Below, one piece after another: positions 32,887 to 41,942 of a DNA stretch of 64,000 bases. How positions within the stretch are numbered: the first letter of the stretch is position 1; each line of letters opens with the position of its first letter. The stretch covers positions 17,166,079-17,230,078 of the forward strand of contig JARUPZ010000002.1 in NCBI GenBank assembly GCA_031213475.1. The letters run 5' to 3'. Source of the stretch: Nereocystis luetkeana. Taxonomy: Eukaryota; Sar; Phaeophyceae; Laminariales; Laminariaceae. Made by a program: the position numbers and the translations under genes. Below the pieces are notes generated by a model, which was not told the origin of the DNA, made no database searches, and was given only the letters and a program-made list of their open reading frames with translations.

Positions 32887-33847
32887 TTAATACTACTACT
32901 ATTAATACTACTGCTGTGTAGTGGGGGTTCGCAAAAACGCCGATCTGGGGCGTTTCAGCCCCGGATTTCGCTGTGGGCATGGGCGCAGGGGTCCACACAA
33001 CGCAGAAGATCCATATTGTACTCGTACTGACTGTACGTACAGCAGCATATTTACTGCTGTAGTATTATAGTAAAACTGAGGAAAGCCGTAGGCAGGCAGG
33101 ACATCACATAGTAGCTCACCAGGCATCTCAGTCAACAAAAACTGAAAAACTACAGAAAAACATAGTAGTAGCCAACAACAAAACTACTGCCGTACCTTCT
33201 TGTGAGACGTCACCTGCAGCAGCAGCAGCAGCAGCAGCAGCAGCGTGAGGAGAGTATCACGGACTGCCTGTGAGCGAGGAGGGGCCCACACACGGGGTCC
33301 ATTTGACAATCACACACCTTTTGACAACATCAAAACCATCAACATCGTCACCATCACCCAGAAAACAGCAAAACAACACGAAGAGGAGCTGCCTCACCAC
33401 CTCCCACACACGTCGTATTCACACGTATCTTACGTTTGTTTGTGTGTGTGTGTGTGTGTGTTTTTTTTTTTCTGTTCCAGCGCTCAGCGCTCGTACCCAC
33501 CGACATCAACCAGGACATACATCTATTCGCCCGTGCTGATTTCTCATCCTAGACAGATGCAACACACTCTGTGTTCACACCCTACGAGACAGAGGCCTTA
33601 TCTTGCAAATGCAGCTCGTACAGAGGTTAGACAGCGCAATGCCAGCGTACTGGATACCGGTACAACGGCAGCTCAAGTATCTCATCCTCGTATACCAGTA
33701 CTGGTACCTCGCGCCGACCGTTGCTTCGTACAGTATCTTGTTCGGGTCGCCAAGCTGCTCGCTTTGCCCGGCGATAAAATTGGCGATCGACGTCTTGCCA
33801 CCCTTCACAGGCCCACACACTACGATCTTGAGGCTCTTTTTACTCAT
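21920..33847 (-). CDS. IFT22: Intraflagellar transport protein 22 (IFT22/RABL5), complete, five exons
   Basis: Exons on the minus strand: 33708-33847, 31044-31124, 26933-27031, 24202-24299 and 21920-22047 (with stop). All introns are GT-AG and all four junctions keep frame (phases 2, 2, 2, 1). The coding sequence is 546 nt, giving 181 aa against about 185 in the human protein. IFT22 is a Rab-like small GTPase subunit of IFT-B, carrying cargo along ciliary microtubules. Diagnostic features are the P-loop GPVKGGKT (12-19), the atypical switch II region WDVSGDQ (67-73), EACWPAVMKDADGV (76-89) and the absence of a classical NKxD box (AHRTNP instead), known for this family. The four introns (2583, 4012, 2633, 2154 bp) are filled with MITEs and simple repeats, yet no exon is damaged. 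The neighbours suggest no functional link. Confidence 0.94.
22055..22110. repeat. G-rich intron start (GGGC)n and long G-run
   Basis: On the plus strand (GGGC)n is followed by about 20 G, immediately upstream of the exon 5 acceptor on the minus strand, where it is a C-rich tract that can serve as the polypyrimidine tract. Confidence 0.7.
22772..22845. mobile_element. Degenerate M3-like MITE in IFT22 intron 4
   Basis: GGACGGGACTATATAAGGAT and a partly complementary CGGCCCTTGAATTTCC suggest the M3 family. Weak. Confidence 0.35.
23153..23261 (+). mobile_element. MITE M1, copy f
   Basis: Complete, with perfect TTACGGGGGACCATAGTTAA ends and TA flanks, in IFT22 intron 4. It forms an inverted pair with copy g, 140 bases away. 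Confidence 0.9.
23402..23510 (-). mobile_element. MITE M1, copy g
   Basis: Complete and in the opposite orientation to copy f, so the transcript of this intron could fold into a hairpin of about 100 bp. Confidence 0.9.
23700..23957 (+). repeat. Two AAT-tailed repeats with long (AAT)n
   Basis: Two consecutive 3' ends (TTGTCGGATGGCA and TTGTCTGATGGCA) are followed by (AAT)n of about 50 and 65 bases (23757-23814 and 23892-23957). The arrays are longer than at other copies, so they have probably expanded. Confidence 0.8.
24014..24098. mobile_element. MITE M2, copy 5 (internal deletion)
   Basis: Outer arms present; the right inner arm is missing the GTTTGTCCCCAA segment. Lies 100 bases downstream of the IFT22 exon 4 donor. 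Confidence 0.75.
24202..24299 (-). CDS. IFT22: IFT22 exon 4
   Basis: Acceptor TTAAAAG before 24299, donor GTAAGT after 24202. It encodes residues 108-139 and the first base of codon 140. YDHFVKRPKLDH and CQVIAHR correspond to the conserved FV and IAH segments of the family, where classical GTPases carry NKxD. Confidence 0.93.
24330..24415 (+). repeat. Imperfect (CAAGCAAA)n array
   Basis: Degenerate tandem of CAAGCAAA-like octamers in IFT22 intron 3. Confidence 0.8.
24470..24580 (+). repeat. Fragment of the 31.7-kb composite element
   Basis: GTTGTTCTCACGTTAACTCA and CTCTGGAGGTGGAA match the interior of the composite element at about 32220-32310. Confidence 0.55.
24581..25131. other. Intron 3 sequence, nothing recognised
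   Basis: A-rich and purine-rich sequence (AAAAGGAGAGGGG types) with no repeat family I could match. Confidence 0.35.
25132..25240 (-). mobile_element. MITE M1, copy h
   Basis: Full length in reverse orientation. Ends slightly changed (ATCACGGGGGACC and CCCCCGAAATA). Confidence 0.85.
25449..25527. mobile_element. MITE M2, copy 6 (shortened)
   Basis: The left arm is complete. The right arm lacks the ACGGGACTGC segment, so the hairpin is lopsided. Confidence 0.75.
25975..26080 (+). repeat. PG-S repeat, copy 3
   Basis: G-rich start (GGGTGG repeats), GCGTACTCGTAAGTTG and GACCATTGGCCACGCATCCC. Confidence 0.6.
26933..27031 (-). CDS. IFT22: IFT22 exon 3
   Basis: Acceptor TTGAAATAG before 27031, donor GTGAGT after 26933. 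It encodes the most diagnostic block of the family, EACWPAVMKDADGV, followed by VYNPEIPTHEIEVGI. Confidence 0.95.
27283..27435 (+). repeat. PG-S repeats, two tandem copies
   Basis: G-runs at about 27283-27292 and 27361-27370 each precede a ~65-base unit with TTGCTTGCC and CACGCATCCCTTT-like ends. Confidence 0.6.
27440..27960 (+). mobile_element. PG-L repeat, copy 3
   Basis: Colinear with 13700-14245 (GGTTTTCACCGACCAGGCAG, ACAGCAATGGGAGTACTATT, internal A-run at 27846-27856, CGTCGCCAACCCAACCTATA). Confidence 0.65.
27952..28035 (+). repeat. PG-S repeat, copy 6
   Basis: A G-run, then GACCATTGACCACGCATGCC and CGAGACGGAGCGGGG, abutting the end of PG-L. The abutment suggests that PG-S and PG-L are parts of one larger element. 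Confidence 0.55.
28979..29061. mobile_element. MITE family M3 copy
   Basis: Ends CCACTCTCTCCGGAAAT and ATTCTCGGACAGAGTGG are inverted repeats 83 bp apart. A related diverged copy lies near 28826-28895. Confidence 0.6.
29422..29535 (+). mobile_element. MITE M1, copy i
   Basis: Full length with TTGCGGGGGACCATAG ends in IFT22 intron 2. Confidence 0.85.
29810..29901. mobile_element. MITE M2, copy 7
   Basis: Close to consensus, with an extra GACT in the right arm (GGGACTGACTGCGG). Confidence 0.85.
30668..30775. mobile_element. MITE M2, copy 8 (loop duplication)
   Basis: The loop segment GAGTGGTTT is present twice (30713-30722 and 30732-30740), lengthening the element. It may be a small precursor of the array at 58119-58286. 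Confidence 0.8.
31044..31124 (-). CDS. IFT22: IFT22 exon 2
   Basis: Acceptor TATTGCTGACAG before 31124, donor GTGAGT after 31044. It completes Arg47 and encodes ILECEKQPG to WDVSGDQ. WDVSGDQ stands where Ras-type GTPases have DTAGQ. Confidence 0.94.
31711..32468. mobile_element. Composite element: nested inverted tRNA-like SINE units (S3)
   Basis: Two levels of inverted repetition. The outer arms (31711-31845 and about 32345-32468) share GGATTACCCTGGGCTGGGTAAT and the tRNA-like start CTATAGCTCAGTAGGTA. The inner arms (about 31846-31985 and 32070-32215) share CCGTACGCTGACCTACCCGC and AAGCGTTTCTGTAAAAGAAA. On the plus strand 32048-32118 has an A box (TAGCTCAGTAGG), a B box (GGTTCGATCC) and tRNA-like spacing. 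It looks like SINE copies in opposite orientation fused into one palindrome inside IFT22 intron 1. Confidence 0.7.
32048..32118 (+). ncRNA. tRNA-like SINE promoter region
   Basis: Contains TAGCTCAGTAGG and GGTTCGATCC, which fit pol III A and B box consensus. The anticodon region (CACATGTGACG) does not fold into a normal anticodon arm, so this is a SINE head rather than a working tRNA gene. A mirror copy lies on the minus strand at about 31945-32010. Confidence 0.55.
32687..32911. repeat. (CTA)n trinucleotide array, ~225 bp
   Basis: Nearly pure (CTA/TAC)n with interruptions such as ATTAAT near 32731 and 32886. The long poly-Leu, poly-Thr and poly-Val ORFs here are by-products. Confidence 0.95.
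32912..33700. other. IFT22 intron 1, 5' part
   Basis: Contains (GCA)n of about 8 units (33221-33243) and (GT)n followed by a T-run (33437-33470). No other feature recognised. Confidence 0.5.
33708..33847 (-). CDS. IFT22: IFT22 exon 1 (start codon and P-loop)
   Basis: The ATG is at 33845-33847 and the donor (GTACCA) follows 33708. The exon encodes residues 1-46 plus two bases of codon 47. It carries the Walker A motif GPVKGGKT at 12-19 and EATVGAR at the position of switch I. The start needs no upstream extension because the P-loop begins at residue 12, as in the family. Confidence 0.94.
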
Positions 33848-34179
33848 ACTCTGTGGTGATGCTCCTCGCGCCCAGTGTGCTCGCCCTGCTTGCGCAGCTT
33901 GCGCTGATGCAGCTACAATAGCTACAATGCTGAGCGCGGCGTTCTAAGTCGTCGGCAGGCCCTATATATAAGGGCCTCGGGGTTAGGGGTGAAGATCCAT
34001 TTGTTCACAAAAAGAATAAATTCAAATTTCAAATTTCTTCCAAGGAAGCAATCACGGCCGGCCGCCCCCACGCAGCTTACACTGCACACTGCTGCTGTGT
34101 ACGTACGGGTGCTCGTTGGTGTGCATACCTCGCATGGACGATAGCCTGTGATATCTAGAAAACCCTGCATGCACGCGTA
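33848..34179 (-). promoter_or_regulatory. IFT22 5' flank (presumed promoter)
   Basis: About 330 bases between the IFT22 start codon and the SINE. No clear TATA box or initiator was found. Any promoter must lie here or extend into the SINE. Confidence 0.3.
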
Positions 34180-34530
34180 TGTTTTTTTTTTTTTTTTTTT
34201 TTTTTTCCATCCCATTCATTATCTTCGCACATCTTCTTCTCTCTCTCCTTCCAACTCGTAACTCAGATCCGGGGTCACATAGCAGGCTCTTCTCCCCCCT
34301 TCCCGCTACGGTACGTGCCTTCATTTTTATCGCGAGAAGATTTCAGCCTTTTCTTCCCTCGTCGACTCGCATCGAATTGTGCCTACCCACGCTGCAAGGC
34401 GCTCTCAACAATTGAATCCCTTTTTTTATTTTTGCAAATAAAGTCAATGTCCGACCCTCCTAGGGCTCGAACCCAGGACTCAAACAAGTAGAATTCGAGG
34501 TTAACCACTTGAACCACCGGGGCGACCGGT
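34180..34530 (-). mobile_element. tRNA-derived SINE family S1, full length
   Basis: The minus strand starts with a tRNA-like head: A box TGGTTCAAGTGG and B box GGTTCGAGCC within about 75 nt. A ~230-bp body follows and then a run of about 26 A (plus-strand T-run 34181-34206). The unbroken poly(A) suggests a young insertion. Confidence 0.85.
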
Positions 34531-35435
34531 GTACATGTATGAGCTACTAACTGCGGTAGTATTATTGTCATAGTATACCTGGTACTGTGTGCTGTAGTGT
34601 GTGTAGTATATTGATATTAATATTAATGGTACACACAAACTACGTACGTCCAGGCAGACGGGGACTAATACCCGCCACATAGCAGCCCACCAGGCATCAG
34701 TCGTGCTGCGTATTTTTTTTGTGTGTATACATACATGCACAGCAGTGCTGATCGTAGTCTTTAGTTTTGAGCACGGCCGTGATGATACCAGACGATGAGG
34801 GGGGGGGGGAGGAGATATTCTCTGCAATATTCCAACCACGCAGGGTCTCTACCACAGGTACCAGGTAGGATTTAACCCTGTTGTGTTCTACACAACAAAC
34901 ACAGAGTAGTACCATAGTCTTATACCTCTCTCTGCTGTGTGGTGTAACATCGAGGATTACGGGGCACTCGTCATTTATTTTTCTCTTTTACGTGACGAGG
35001 CCCGCCCACAGTAGTAGTCATTGTTTGTGCTGAGATTTTGATGATTGATTGTGATGTCAAAAGGAGTATCCGGCAAGAAAAAAATGTCGGCGTCGTTAAA
35101 TTTATGCCACACATACAGCAAGTACACAACATAAAAAAAAAAGTTTGTTCGTACCTCGTATGTATTGTATTGCAGTACGTAGAATACAAGTAGTATTAAT
35201 ATAGTACTACGTACGTATATATACCTGGTGCTGTATGAATACTGATAATATTAATACTGCCTTTTTGTACTGCTTTTGAAGTAGCAGTCTGTAGAATATA
35301 CTATTAATATCACTATTTATTGGTACCAGGTATACCAGTGCGGTATACCTGGTACGTGATAGTATGCACGCATGATATTAGGCCGATATCGAGTACAGTA
35401 CCGTAGTTGTACGTTGTACACGGAGCGGAGAGCTA
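34531..35435. other. No gene recognised
   Basis: AT-rich sequence with many short palindromes (TACCTGGTA, TATTAATA, GTACGTAC). Confidence 0.4.
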
Positions 35436-35549
35436 TTTTATTAATTATTTGCCTTCTGACAATGTGCAGGGCGTTATTCATTCAAAATGAAAAGCTGACA
35501 TAATTCATCGAATACCACTAACTTCATCGAACCAATTCTCCTTCCCTGA
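35436..35549 (+). repeat. R115 repeat, copy 2
   Basis: Same block as 17849-17960, about 95 percent identical by eye over 110 bases. Confidence 0.7.
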
Positions 35550-36029
35550 GAGCTATTCAGAAGAGACAATATTCAAGTTCGCGCATGAGGGCAGCACACA
35601 TACATACGACGTACCGCCTACTACGTGCCATCTGGACTATACCACGTACCAGGTAGTAGATGGGAGGACCGCGGTGCAACAACACTTCGAACGAATGGCG
35701 TGAAGAGGTAGATATTCACGCCGACAGTATACGTGTTGACCACGTGGCGTGGCGTGGCGTGGCGTGGCGGAGACTATATATAAATATGCCTTTCATCCGA
35801 AACTGTGTAATGTTAGGAGCGGCGAAACTATTTTTTCATCTACCAGGTATCTCTTGTTTTGTGGGATAGGCGGGGTGCTCCAACGCTGTGCTGGTGATTG
35901 ATGCTGGTGCGGTGTCCCTTCAATCATGATGTCATATGTACCGCGAGGGAAGTAACACGGCGGCCGGGGTTATTCGTCAAATAACACCTCAAACAATTAG
36001 CCGCCTGTCACATATCGACCACGCCATGA

Positions 36030-36492
36030 TGCGTCATGTTGTCCTCTTCGACCCCCCGCACCCCCCCCCCCCGTCAAGACTCTGCCGTCCAGCCATGTCC
36101 TCGGTATCAATGAGCTTTTCCAGCGCTTTATACTCGTTTGCTTATATAATAAGAACAGCATAAATCTCCAGGCCAGCGATGCATGCCTCAATTTCCACAC
36201 AGCTTTCAAGCACACACCACGGAGCTCTGCTATGGCCACTGCTCATACGAATCCTGGAGCATACCCCCGCAAAGGCAACGTCAACCGAATCGTCGGTTTT
36301 TCCCTCTCGCGGCTCTGCCGCTGCCTGACTGAGTATAGTCGGCATCCGTGATCGACCGCAGCGGTCAAATTGTCGGGTAAAAACGCGGGGGGGGGGGGGG
36401 GTTGAGGTGCGGACATACCGCGCCTTCGACCTTCGAAAGGCCCGTCCGTCCTTTGTACGCATAGCCAGCCGAGCTGGCGCGCGGCCCACCAA
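36030..36492 (-). pseudogene. Open frame interrupted by one stop, possible gene remnant
   Basis: On the minus strand one frame stays open from 36492 to about 36142, meets a single TAA, and then continues in the same frame to a second stop near 36035. The part around the stop reads CVEIEACIAGLEIYAVLI, stop, ANEYKALEKLIDTEDMAGRQ, which looks protein-like on both sides. I do not recognise the family. It could be a decayed gene, or two chance frames. Confidence 0.25.
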
Positions 36493-36629
36493 TTCTCGGA
36501 CATCGAACCGCGCGCAAAGTCACGTTCCGGTTCTCCCCCGGATGTGAACACCAAATCTGATGCGCTGGTTGGCTCACGGAAGTTTTGTCCCTTGACGGGC
36601 AGCCTTCGAGGACCTAGCGGTGTACCCAC

Positions 36630-37480
36630 GCGTGCTACTCGTACGATGATAGGGTGTCTTCACTTATTTTTTCTGAGAGGTTCCTCTCTTACTTTTAGGA
36701 AAGCTCTATGTACACCCCCCCCCCAAAACTTAACCCATACTTCGAAGTATATATATATTTTCGAGAGTGCATCAATCCGATGGACAATGTATTATGGCCT
36801 CTGTACAGGAATCGTAAAACACTAGCGAATGGTACTCTAGCGATAAGGTACGCCTTTATTTGGGGTGTAGTTCCACAATTTGAGGAGCCTCATCAGACCT
36901 AACTGTTTGCCTTGCAAGGCAAAAAAGGCTACCCCTATCCTATCCTAGCAGGTCTTCTTGCACATGTATCAAGGCACAAGAGGCCTTGCCGGGGTCGGCA
37001 CTACACCGTTCACCGACACATTGTTTGCGATCGTGGCTTAGTACTCAAGCCTGCCGCCATGCTATCGGCTTCACTCCCGACCTGGGCAGTGGGAGGTCGT
37101 ACAGGGCTGATTGCCCAACGTGCCTGTTTCCAGAGCGCAGAGCGGTGACGGTGCGAAGCTTACTAGAGTGGAGCTGAAAACTAGAAAAGTTGGGGAGCTG
37201 TATCATTGGGGGGGAAATGGCGGGTCGGTGGAAACAATGCCACGGAAGCCCACAGTAAATGGGCCGAAAATAAGCCCAAATCACCCAAATCTACGTTGAT
37301 TGTTTGATGCGTGTATCTCAAGAGCTATTCCGCGTGAATCGAAAATGTCGTCTGTGCAAAATACGCGGTTGATGATAAGCCTTCCATCGATGCTCGTACA
37401 GTTGTATTCTTTCATTGATACACTGGGAACCTTTTCTCAAACCCGTTTCGGTCCTACATATCAGGGGCCACCGTGATACT
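36630..37480. other. No gene recognised
   Basis: Plus-strand frames at 36912-37177 are open but in competing phases, with no splice support. A short C-run lies at 36715-36723. Confidence 0.3.
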
Positions 37481-37499
37481 ATTAATAACATACTAACAA

Positions 37500-37740
37500 T
37501 GCACACATCTCGGGCAGATCATCTACAGATCATTATCAAAGTTCATGATCTAAACCATTCAGGGCTGCTAGATAGATTCCTGTGGTCTGTATGATCTGTA
37601 TGATCTAGCTCATGTTGGTTGGATGGGAACCGCACAATCTGCAATATTCAGCACATGTTTCCTGGGCTGGATCAGAATGATGCAGATCGTACACAGCATC
37701 TAAAAAAAACGGCAGGTTATGATCTAGATGAACAAAAATC
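37500..37740. repeat. GATC-palindrome-rich repeat, copy 2
   Basis: CAGATCATCTACAGATCATT, TGTATGATCTGTATGATCTA and CAGCACATGTTTCCTGGG link this to 19195-19435 and 63420-63600. Confidence 0.5.
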
Positions 37741-38039
37741 TTGATGTGCCAGAGGTGTGTAGTGTTGTCCGAAGTGGCATCGGCGGAGCCGCTAGGGGCG
37801 GGGACGGAACAAGATACTTCATTTTTCCCAACGCGCCTTTCTCCACAATGTGGGGAGGGGGGGGGGGATAGCAGGCTCTGGAGAAACTATGCTTTGGCGA
37901 ATACCTTATGCGTAGAAGTCACAGGAGGGAGCCACTGTAGGGGGGGGGTGCAAAAGGATACTGGGAACACGAAAAGAGGCTGCGGTGTCGTGGGCGGCAC
38001 GTGTAATGGCAGCGATACCTCGGGGGGAGATGTTGGGGG

Positions 38040-38220
38040 GGCGGGGTGTACTCAATAGGAGAGATGTACTCGGTCTCATGCATGGCCGTAGTCGTATGTA
38101 TGACCATAGAGCCTCGCATCCCTACAACGCCGGGACGGAGCATGTCGGGTTTTCACCGACCAGGCAGACATTGCTCGCACCAAGCGCGAAGCGCCGTGAG
38201 GTGTCCGGCGAGTCGTTGGG
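38040..38220 (+). mobile_element. PG-L repeat, truncated copy 4
   Basis: The first ~180 bases of PG-L (CATGGCCGTAGTCGTATG to GGTGTCCGGCGAGTCG) end abruptly in a G-run at 38217-38231. Confidence 0.65.
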
Positions 38221-38285
38221 GGGGGGGGGGAGTTATGATATCCCCTCATACGGCCCCATACGGAGGCTAAATACACCGCTGTTAG

Positions 38286-38375
38286 TAGGGGGGGGGGGGG
38301 CGTACTTATTCGTTGCTTGCCTTAGTCACTTGACCATTATTGACCACGCACCCCTTTCGAGACGGAGTAGGGTTA
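38286..38375 (+). repeat. PG-S repeat, copy 7
   Basis: G-run, then GCGTACTTATTCGTTGCTTG and GACCACGCACCCCTTTCGAG. Confidence 0.6.
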
Positions 38376-38643
38376 GTAAGGGGGGGACCGGGTGTTAGAG
38401 GTTTTATTTTTGATAGCTATAATCGAAAAACCTGTTACCAGTAGCCCATCAGACTATTATTAGTATAGGAAAATACCACAACAGGGGGGGGTGAGCGAGT
38501 GACCCATGTACTACTGGGAGGCCAGAGGGCAACCTGCGTATCAGGTGTATATAGCTGAAGTCGGTTCCCTTTGCCCATGCTGCCTCGGATATTAACACGT
38601 TGCAGAGAGCGTATCTTCCTCGCACTGCACTGAGAAACCCCCA

Positions 38644-38745
38644 TCTAGGGCTGCAGTCCTGTTTTGAAGACAGACAGACAGACCACTCAAATTCTAAGCA
38701 GTTTTTTTCCCAAAGACGGGACTGCGGTCCTAAAAAGGGGTTAAG
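38644..38745. mobile_element. MITE M2, copy 9
   Basis: Right arm conserved; left arm altered by an ACAG triplication (GACAGACAGACAGACC). Confidence 0.75.
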
Positions 38746-39103
38746 AGCAACGCGTGTATTTCGAATGTCGTTAACTCGTTCGCAACTGCAAAAATGATTG
38801 TACACTGTTTTCGAGTGTAGGTTGTTCCAAAAAAACGGTCGTGGGGTGCAGTTCTGAATGAAGCGTTCGTGATCGTCATACCACACTGCATATTCTGGTG
38901 CTCAAGAGCGCGAACAGATACCAGGTATACCGGTACGAAGGGTATGCGGGTGTCATTCCTCTTCGGCGCTTGTGAGGACGATGGCGGGCGACAAGCGATG
39001 CCTGATCAAGTTTTCACTCACAACGGTATGAGAGGAGTTGTCTGACTTGACGTGGATATACAGCGACTGAGTGAGAGATTGAGTGAGTCATCTGCACCGC
39101 GGA

Positions 39104-39349
39104 TCATAACGAGCCGACCTCTTGGAGGTGGAATTTTTTCACACCTGGAGTCGTCGCAAGGGCTTCAGACGGAACCACTCTAAGAACGGAAAAATCTTCG
39201 ACACCTATATCATTGTAGGGTCGTAACATCGTCATCGTGAAAGGAATTTTTTGTAAGAGCCGCAGCTCCGAGGGCAATAACGAGGAGCCCCAGGTACGGC
39301 GGATCTTTTTCGCTTCGGGCAGCACGTGAAACGTGGTGATATCATCAAC
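39104..39349 (-). pseudogene. Unidentified protein fragment truncated by R250
   Basis: The minus strand has an 80-codon open frame ending TGA at 39104-39106, with good protein character (DITTFHVLPEAKKIRR, LRPYNDIGVEDFSVLRVV). The frame closes exactly at the edge of the R250 repeat (39351). No AG acceptor exists between that edge and the first codons, which suggests that the repeat cut off the 5' part. The family is not recognised. An internal ATG gives a 45-residue alternative. Confidence 0.35.
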
Positions 39350-39350
39350 A

Positions 39351-39592
39351 GTGAGTCACCCCACGGTAGGGGTTGCACTTTTCGGACCGATTTTCTGACC
39401 AATTGAGTTCCTTAAGTGAGGAACTACCAGTTAGGATGAAAAGTTATCACGTATATTCGTTTTAGGACTAGCGCATACAAGTGCCGGTCGGGTGGCACGA
39501 ACGAATTTCTTCCAAGTTTTGTATCGGTTGAGATATTGAGCTCCTATTGTGAGGGGCTTAAGGGCTTCTGATGCACCCCTACTGTGGGATGG
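39351..39592 (+). repeat. R250 repeat, copy 2
   Basis: Second copy of 17053-17313, with small deletions. Confidence 0.75.
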
Positions 39593-39659
39593 CTCCAATG
39601 ATCGTCTCGCTCAGGTGCTTCAGCGATGCTGGCCCTGAGTTGAGCTCGGTCATCCGCGG

Positions 39660-39795
39660 CTTACCACCATAGCCTCCTGGGTCTTCATCGCGGTCGTATC
39701 TCGGGCGTGGGAATGCCAACGTATTCGCGCATCCTTCCTAGCGGTCCATGCTACTTTAGGGGCGGTCGAGGTTTCGGCAGGCTCGCACCTTGGCA
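39660..39795 (-). pseudogene. LINE ORF fragment, diverged subfamily
   Basis: The minus-strand reading CEPAETSTAPKVAWTARKDAR aligns with CESAETLAAFMPAWTAREDAR of the intact LINE (residues about 470-490), followed by HARDTTAMKT against HPRDRTAWKT. It is clearly related but much more diverged than the other copies. Confidence 0.6.
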
Positions 39796-40237
39796 CGCTG
39801 AACAATAGACAATGCCCAGGCCTAACGGTGAAATGAACGAGTCTGTTCTCGTCAGTAAAGGCTGTCGAATTGCACAGAGCGAAGGGCGGTCCCCGTGCCC
39901 TGTATCCGTCACCCTCACCACCCAAAAACGACCCCCCCCCCCCGTTGGCTGTGTACGAGGATTCGATATGTCTGGGGCTATTCTATCGATAATGTATCAC
40001 CAGGTACCTATTAATAGCAGTCATCAATCCTTCAGCGCACAATGCCAAGGCCAACGGCATGCACGATGACACAACCGGGTGCGCACAGTACGTAAAAGGT
40101 ATGATCCGTCGCGGCTGTGCCATTAATGCCCGTTGCTCCGACCCTTTCTTGCCTCGTCCTTCGTCGTCTACTGACAACGGACTACGCCGGCAGTATTTCT
40201 TCGCGTCTTGCGAGTCGTCTTTCCTCGCGGACAGAAA

Positions 40238-40714
40238 ATGGACTGCGAACGCCGGCGTTACTTCTCGGGAGCCACCCCGAATTTTGAGTGCCAAGCTCGA
40301 TGGGTACGAACAGTGCGGGGCATGTACTTCATAAAACAGTAAGATAATGAGTACTGGTACGACATAAAAGAAGACAGGCGGCCAGGGGTTTTAAGGGATA
40401 TAAGACCTATGCCGATGGAAACGCAAAGTTTACATGGAAAAAATGAATTCCATAGATACCCGCCATAATTTTTCAGGTACAGCTTGCTAGGAGCACGATT
40501 CGTCAAACCGAAATTTCCAAACTTTTGGAAAACCCCGGAAAGAAAAAGTACGCGGCCGATGCTGCGCCAAGATTGGCTTCAGAAAAACTCAGGCGGATAT
40601 TACGTCCGAAGGGACGAGATTCCGAGTCCTCGACAAACACCGATCGACGAAACCAACGACTGCGTCATGAACTCTGAACGGAGTGCGCTCGTTGGGGGCT
40701 CCGACCCACCCTAG
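40238..40714 (+). CDS. Unidentified two-exon protein (weak model)
   Basis: Exon 1 is 40238-40338 (ATG after GACAGAAA, donor GTAAGA) and exon 2 is 40477-40714 (acceptor ATAATTTTTCAG, stop TAG). The phases fit, giving 112 aa rich in aromatic and basic residues (RRRYFSGATPNFECQARW, KPKFPNFWKTPERK). No family recognised. Support is only the matched splice sites over a 138-bp intron; a second frame of exon 2 is also open. Confidence 0.3.
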
Positions 40715-40719
40715 GGTCA

Positions 40720-41942
40720 CCGTGTTCTCACAATGGCCGGCGATATGTGGCGCGCGCTCGCCAGGCGTATGACAAAAATTATAATAGGAGAAGAGCGTAG
40801 GACGCCGCCGGCAAGTTCTCGCCCCCTAGACCGTGGATCTACCTGATATCTTCGAGGCCGTCATTTTCACTCCTTGGTCTTGCCCGACATCAAGCGGGTT
40901 CGCCGTTCGCTGAGTCCATGTCGATATCTTATCAGCGTATTGACAATTTGCAACGAGAAAAAACAATTTTTGCGCCGCCTGCAGCCGTTTGAAAAAAAAG
41001 CCCAGGAAAAATCGAACAATATTTCCCTCTTTTCCCCACAGCGGCTGTACGAGAACAACTTCGGCTGGTTCTTGCAAGCAGTATTTTTGAAAGAAAACTC
41101 TGAAATTCGCCTTCCCATTGTCGTAGGTCTACAATCCTAATGCATTCAGGGGGAAAACCAATCAGAGATTTTCAGGGCAACAAGCAGCTGAGATGTTCAG
41201 GGAAATAAGAAACCTCGAGCGGTCGTTTTGTTATCTTGTAATATAAATAAAAAACGCACCCGTTCGCTCGAAAGAAAACTCTAGGCTGCTTTTCTTAGTA
41301 GGTGGCCTGTACCGACTACTGTCCTGTGGCATTACTTACAACGAGGTGTGGTCCCGCCTCCGGGCAAACGCGCCCACTGCACAAAAAAAAAAAGAGCGCG
41401 GTAAGCTGACACGCCAATTCCACCTCAACATTCCATCCCCGGAACCAGCCGCGACTGATGACGGCAGGTACTGCAAAACATACGATACCTATATACGAAG
41501 TATGTGCAGTTCCACAGAAGCAAAACACTCAACATGCAAAGGTATATACAAGACGAGCAGCTCAACCGACCCCCCTCCCTTCCCCCCACAATACGTGCGG
41601 TGTCATGACCACTACAAGGGCTTCCCAGGTGCAGACCACTGCTTCCAACGCGCAGAAGGCGTGGGGCGGTTGTAGTCCCGTGCAACAAGGGGCTGGCCAG
41701 CCCTGAAGGCGATGCCGCTCCACCGCTTGCAGCCCAGGTCCGTCCCCGCCCACATCGCGTGCGCCAAGTCGGAAGGCGACCGCCTCTTCACGCGCGCTGC
41801 CGGTTGGCATGATGACACCGGTGCCATATAAGGACACCGGTGGCATATTTCCCTCTTTGGTGGCGGCTGGGCGGATGATACCACACTATAGCGATTGCCT
41901 AGAGCGACTCGTTGCGTGATTCGAGTGGCGCGATCGTCGCTC
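40720..41942. other. No gene recognised
   Basis: A pyrimidine-rich acceptor-like site precedes 41043, followed by a short open frame (RLYENNFGWFLQAVF), but it cannot be tied to a gene. 41612-41941 is the 3' flank of the cystatin gene and is open in two minus frames by composition only. Confidence 0.3.

Noticed and set aside
32624..33030. Poly-Leu, poly-Thr and poly-Val ORFs
   Set aside because: Translations of the (CTA)n array.
36135..36145. Reassigned TAA codon
   Set aside because: IFT22 and the lysine-rich gene end at TAA in family-expected or gene-end positions, so the standard code applies.
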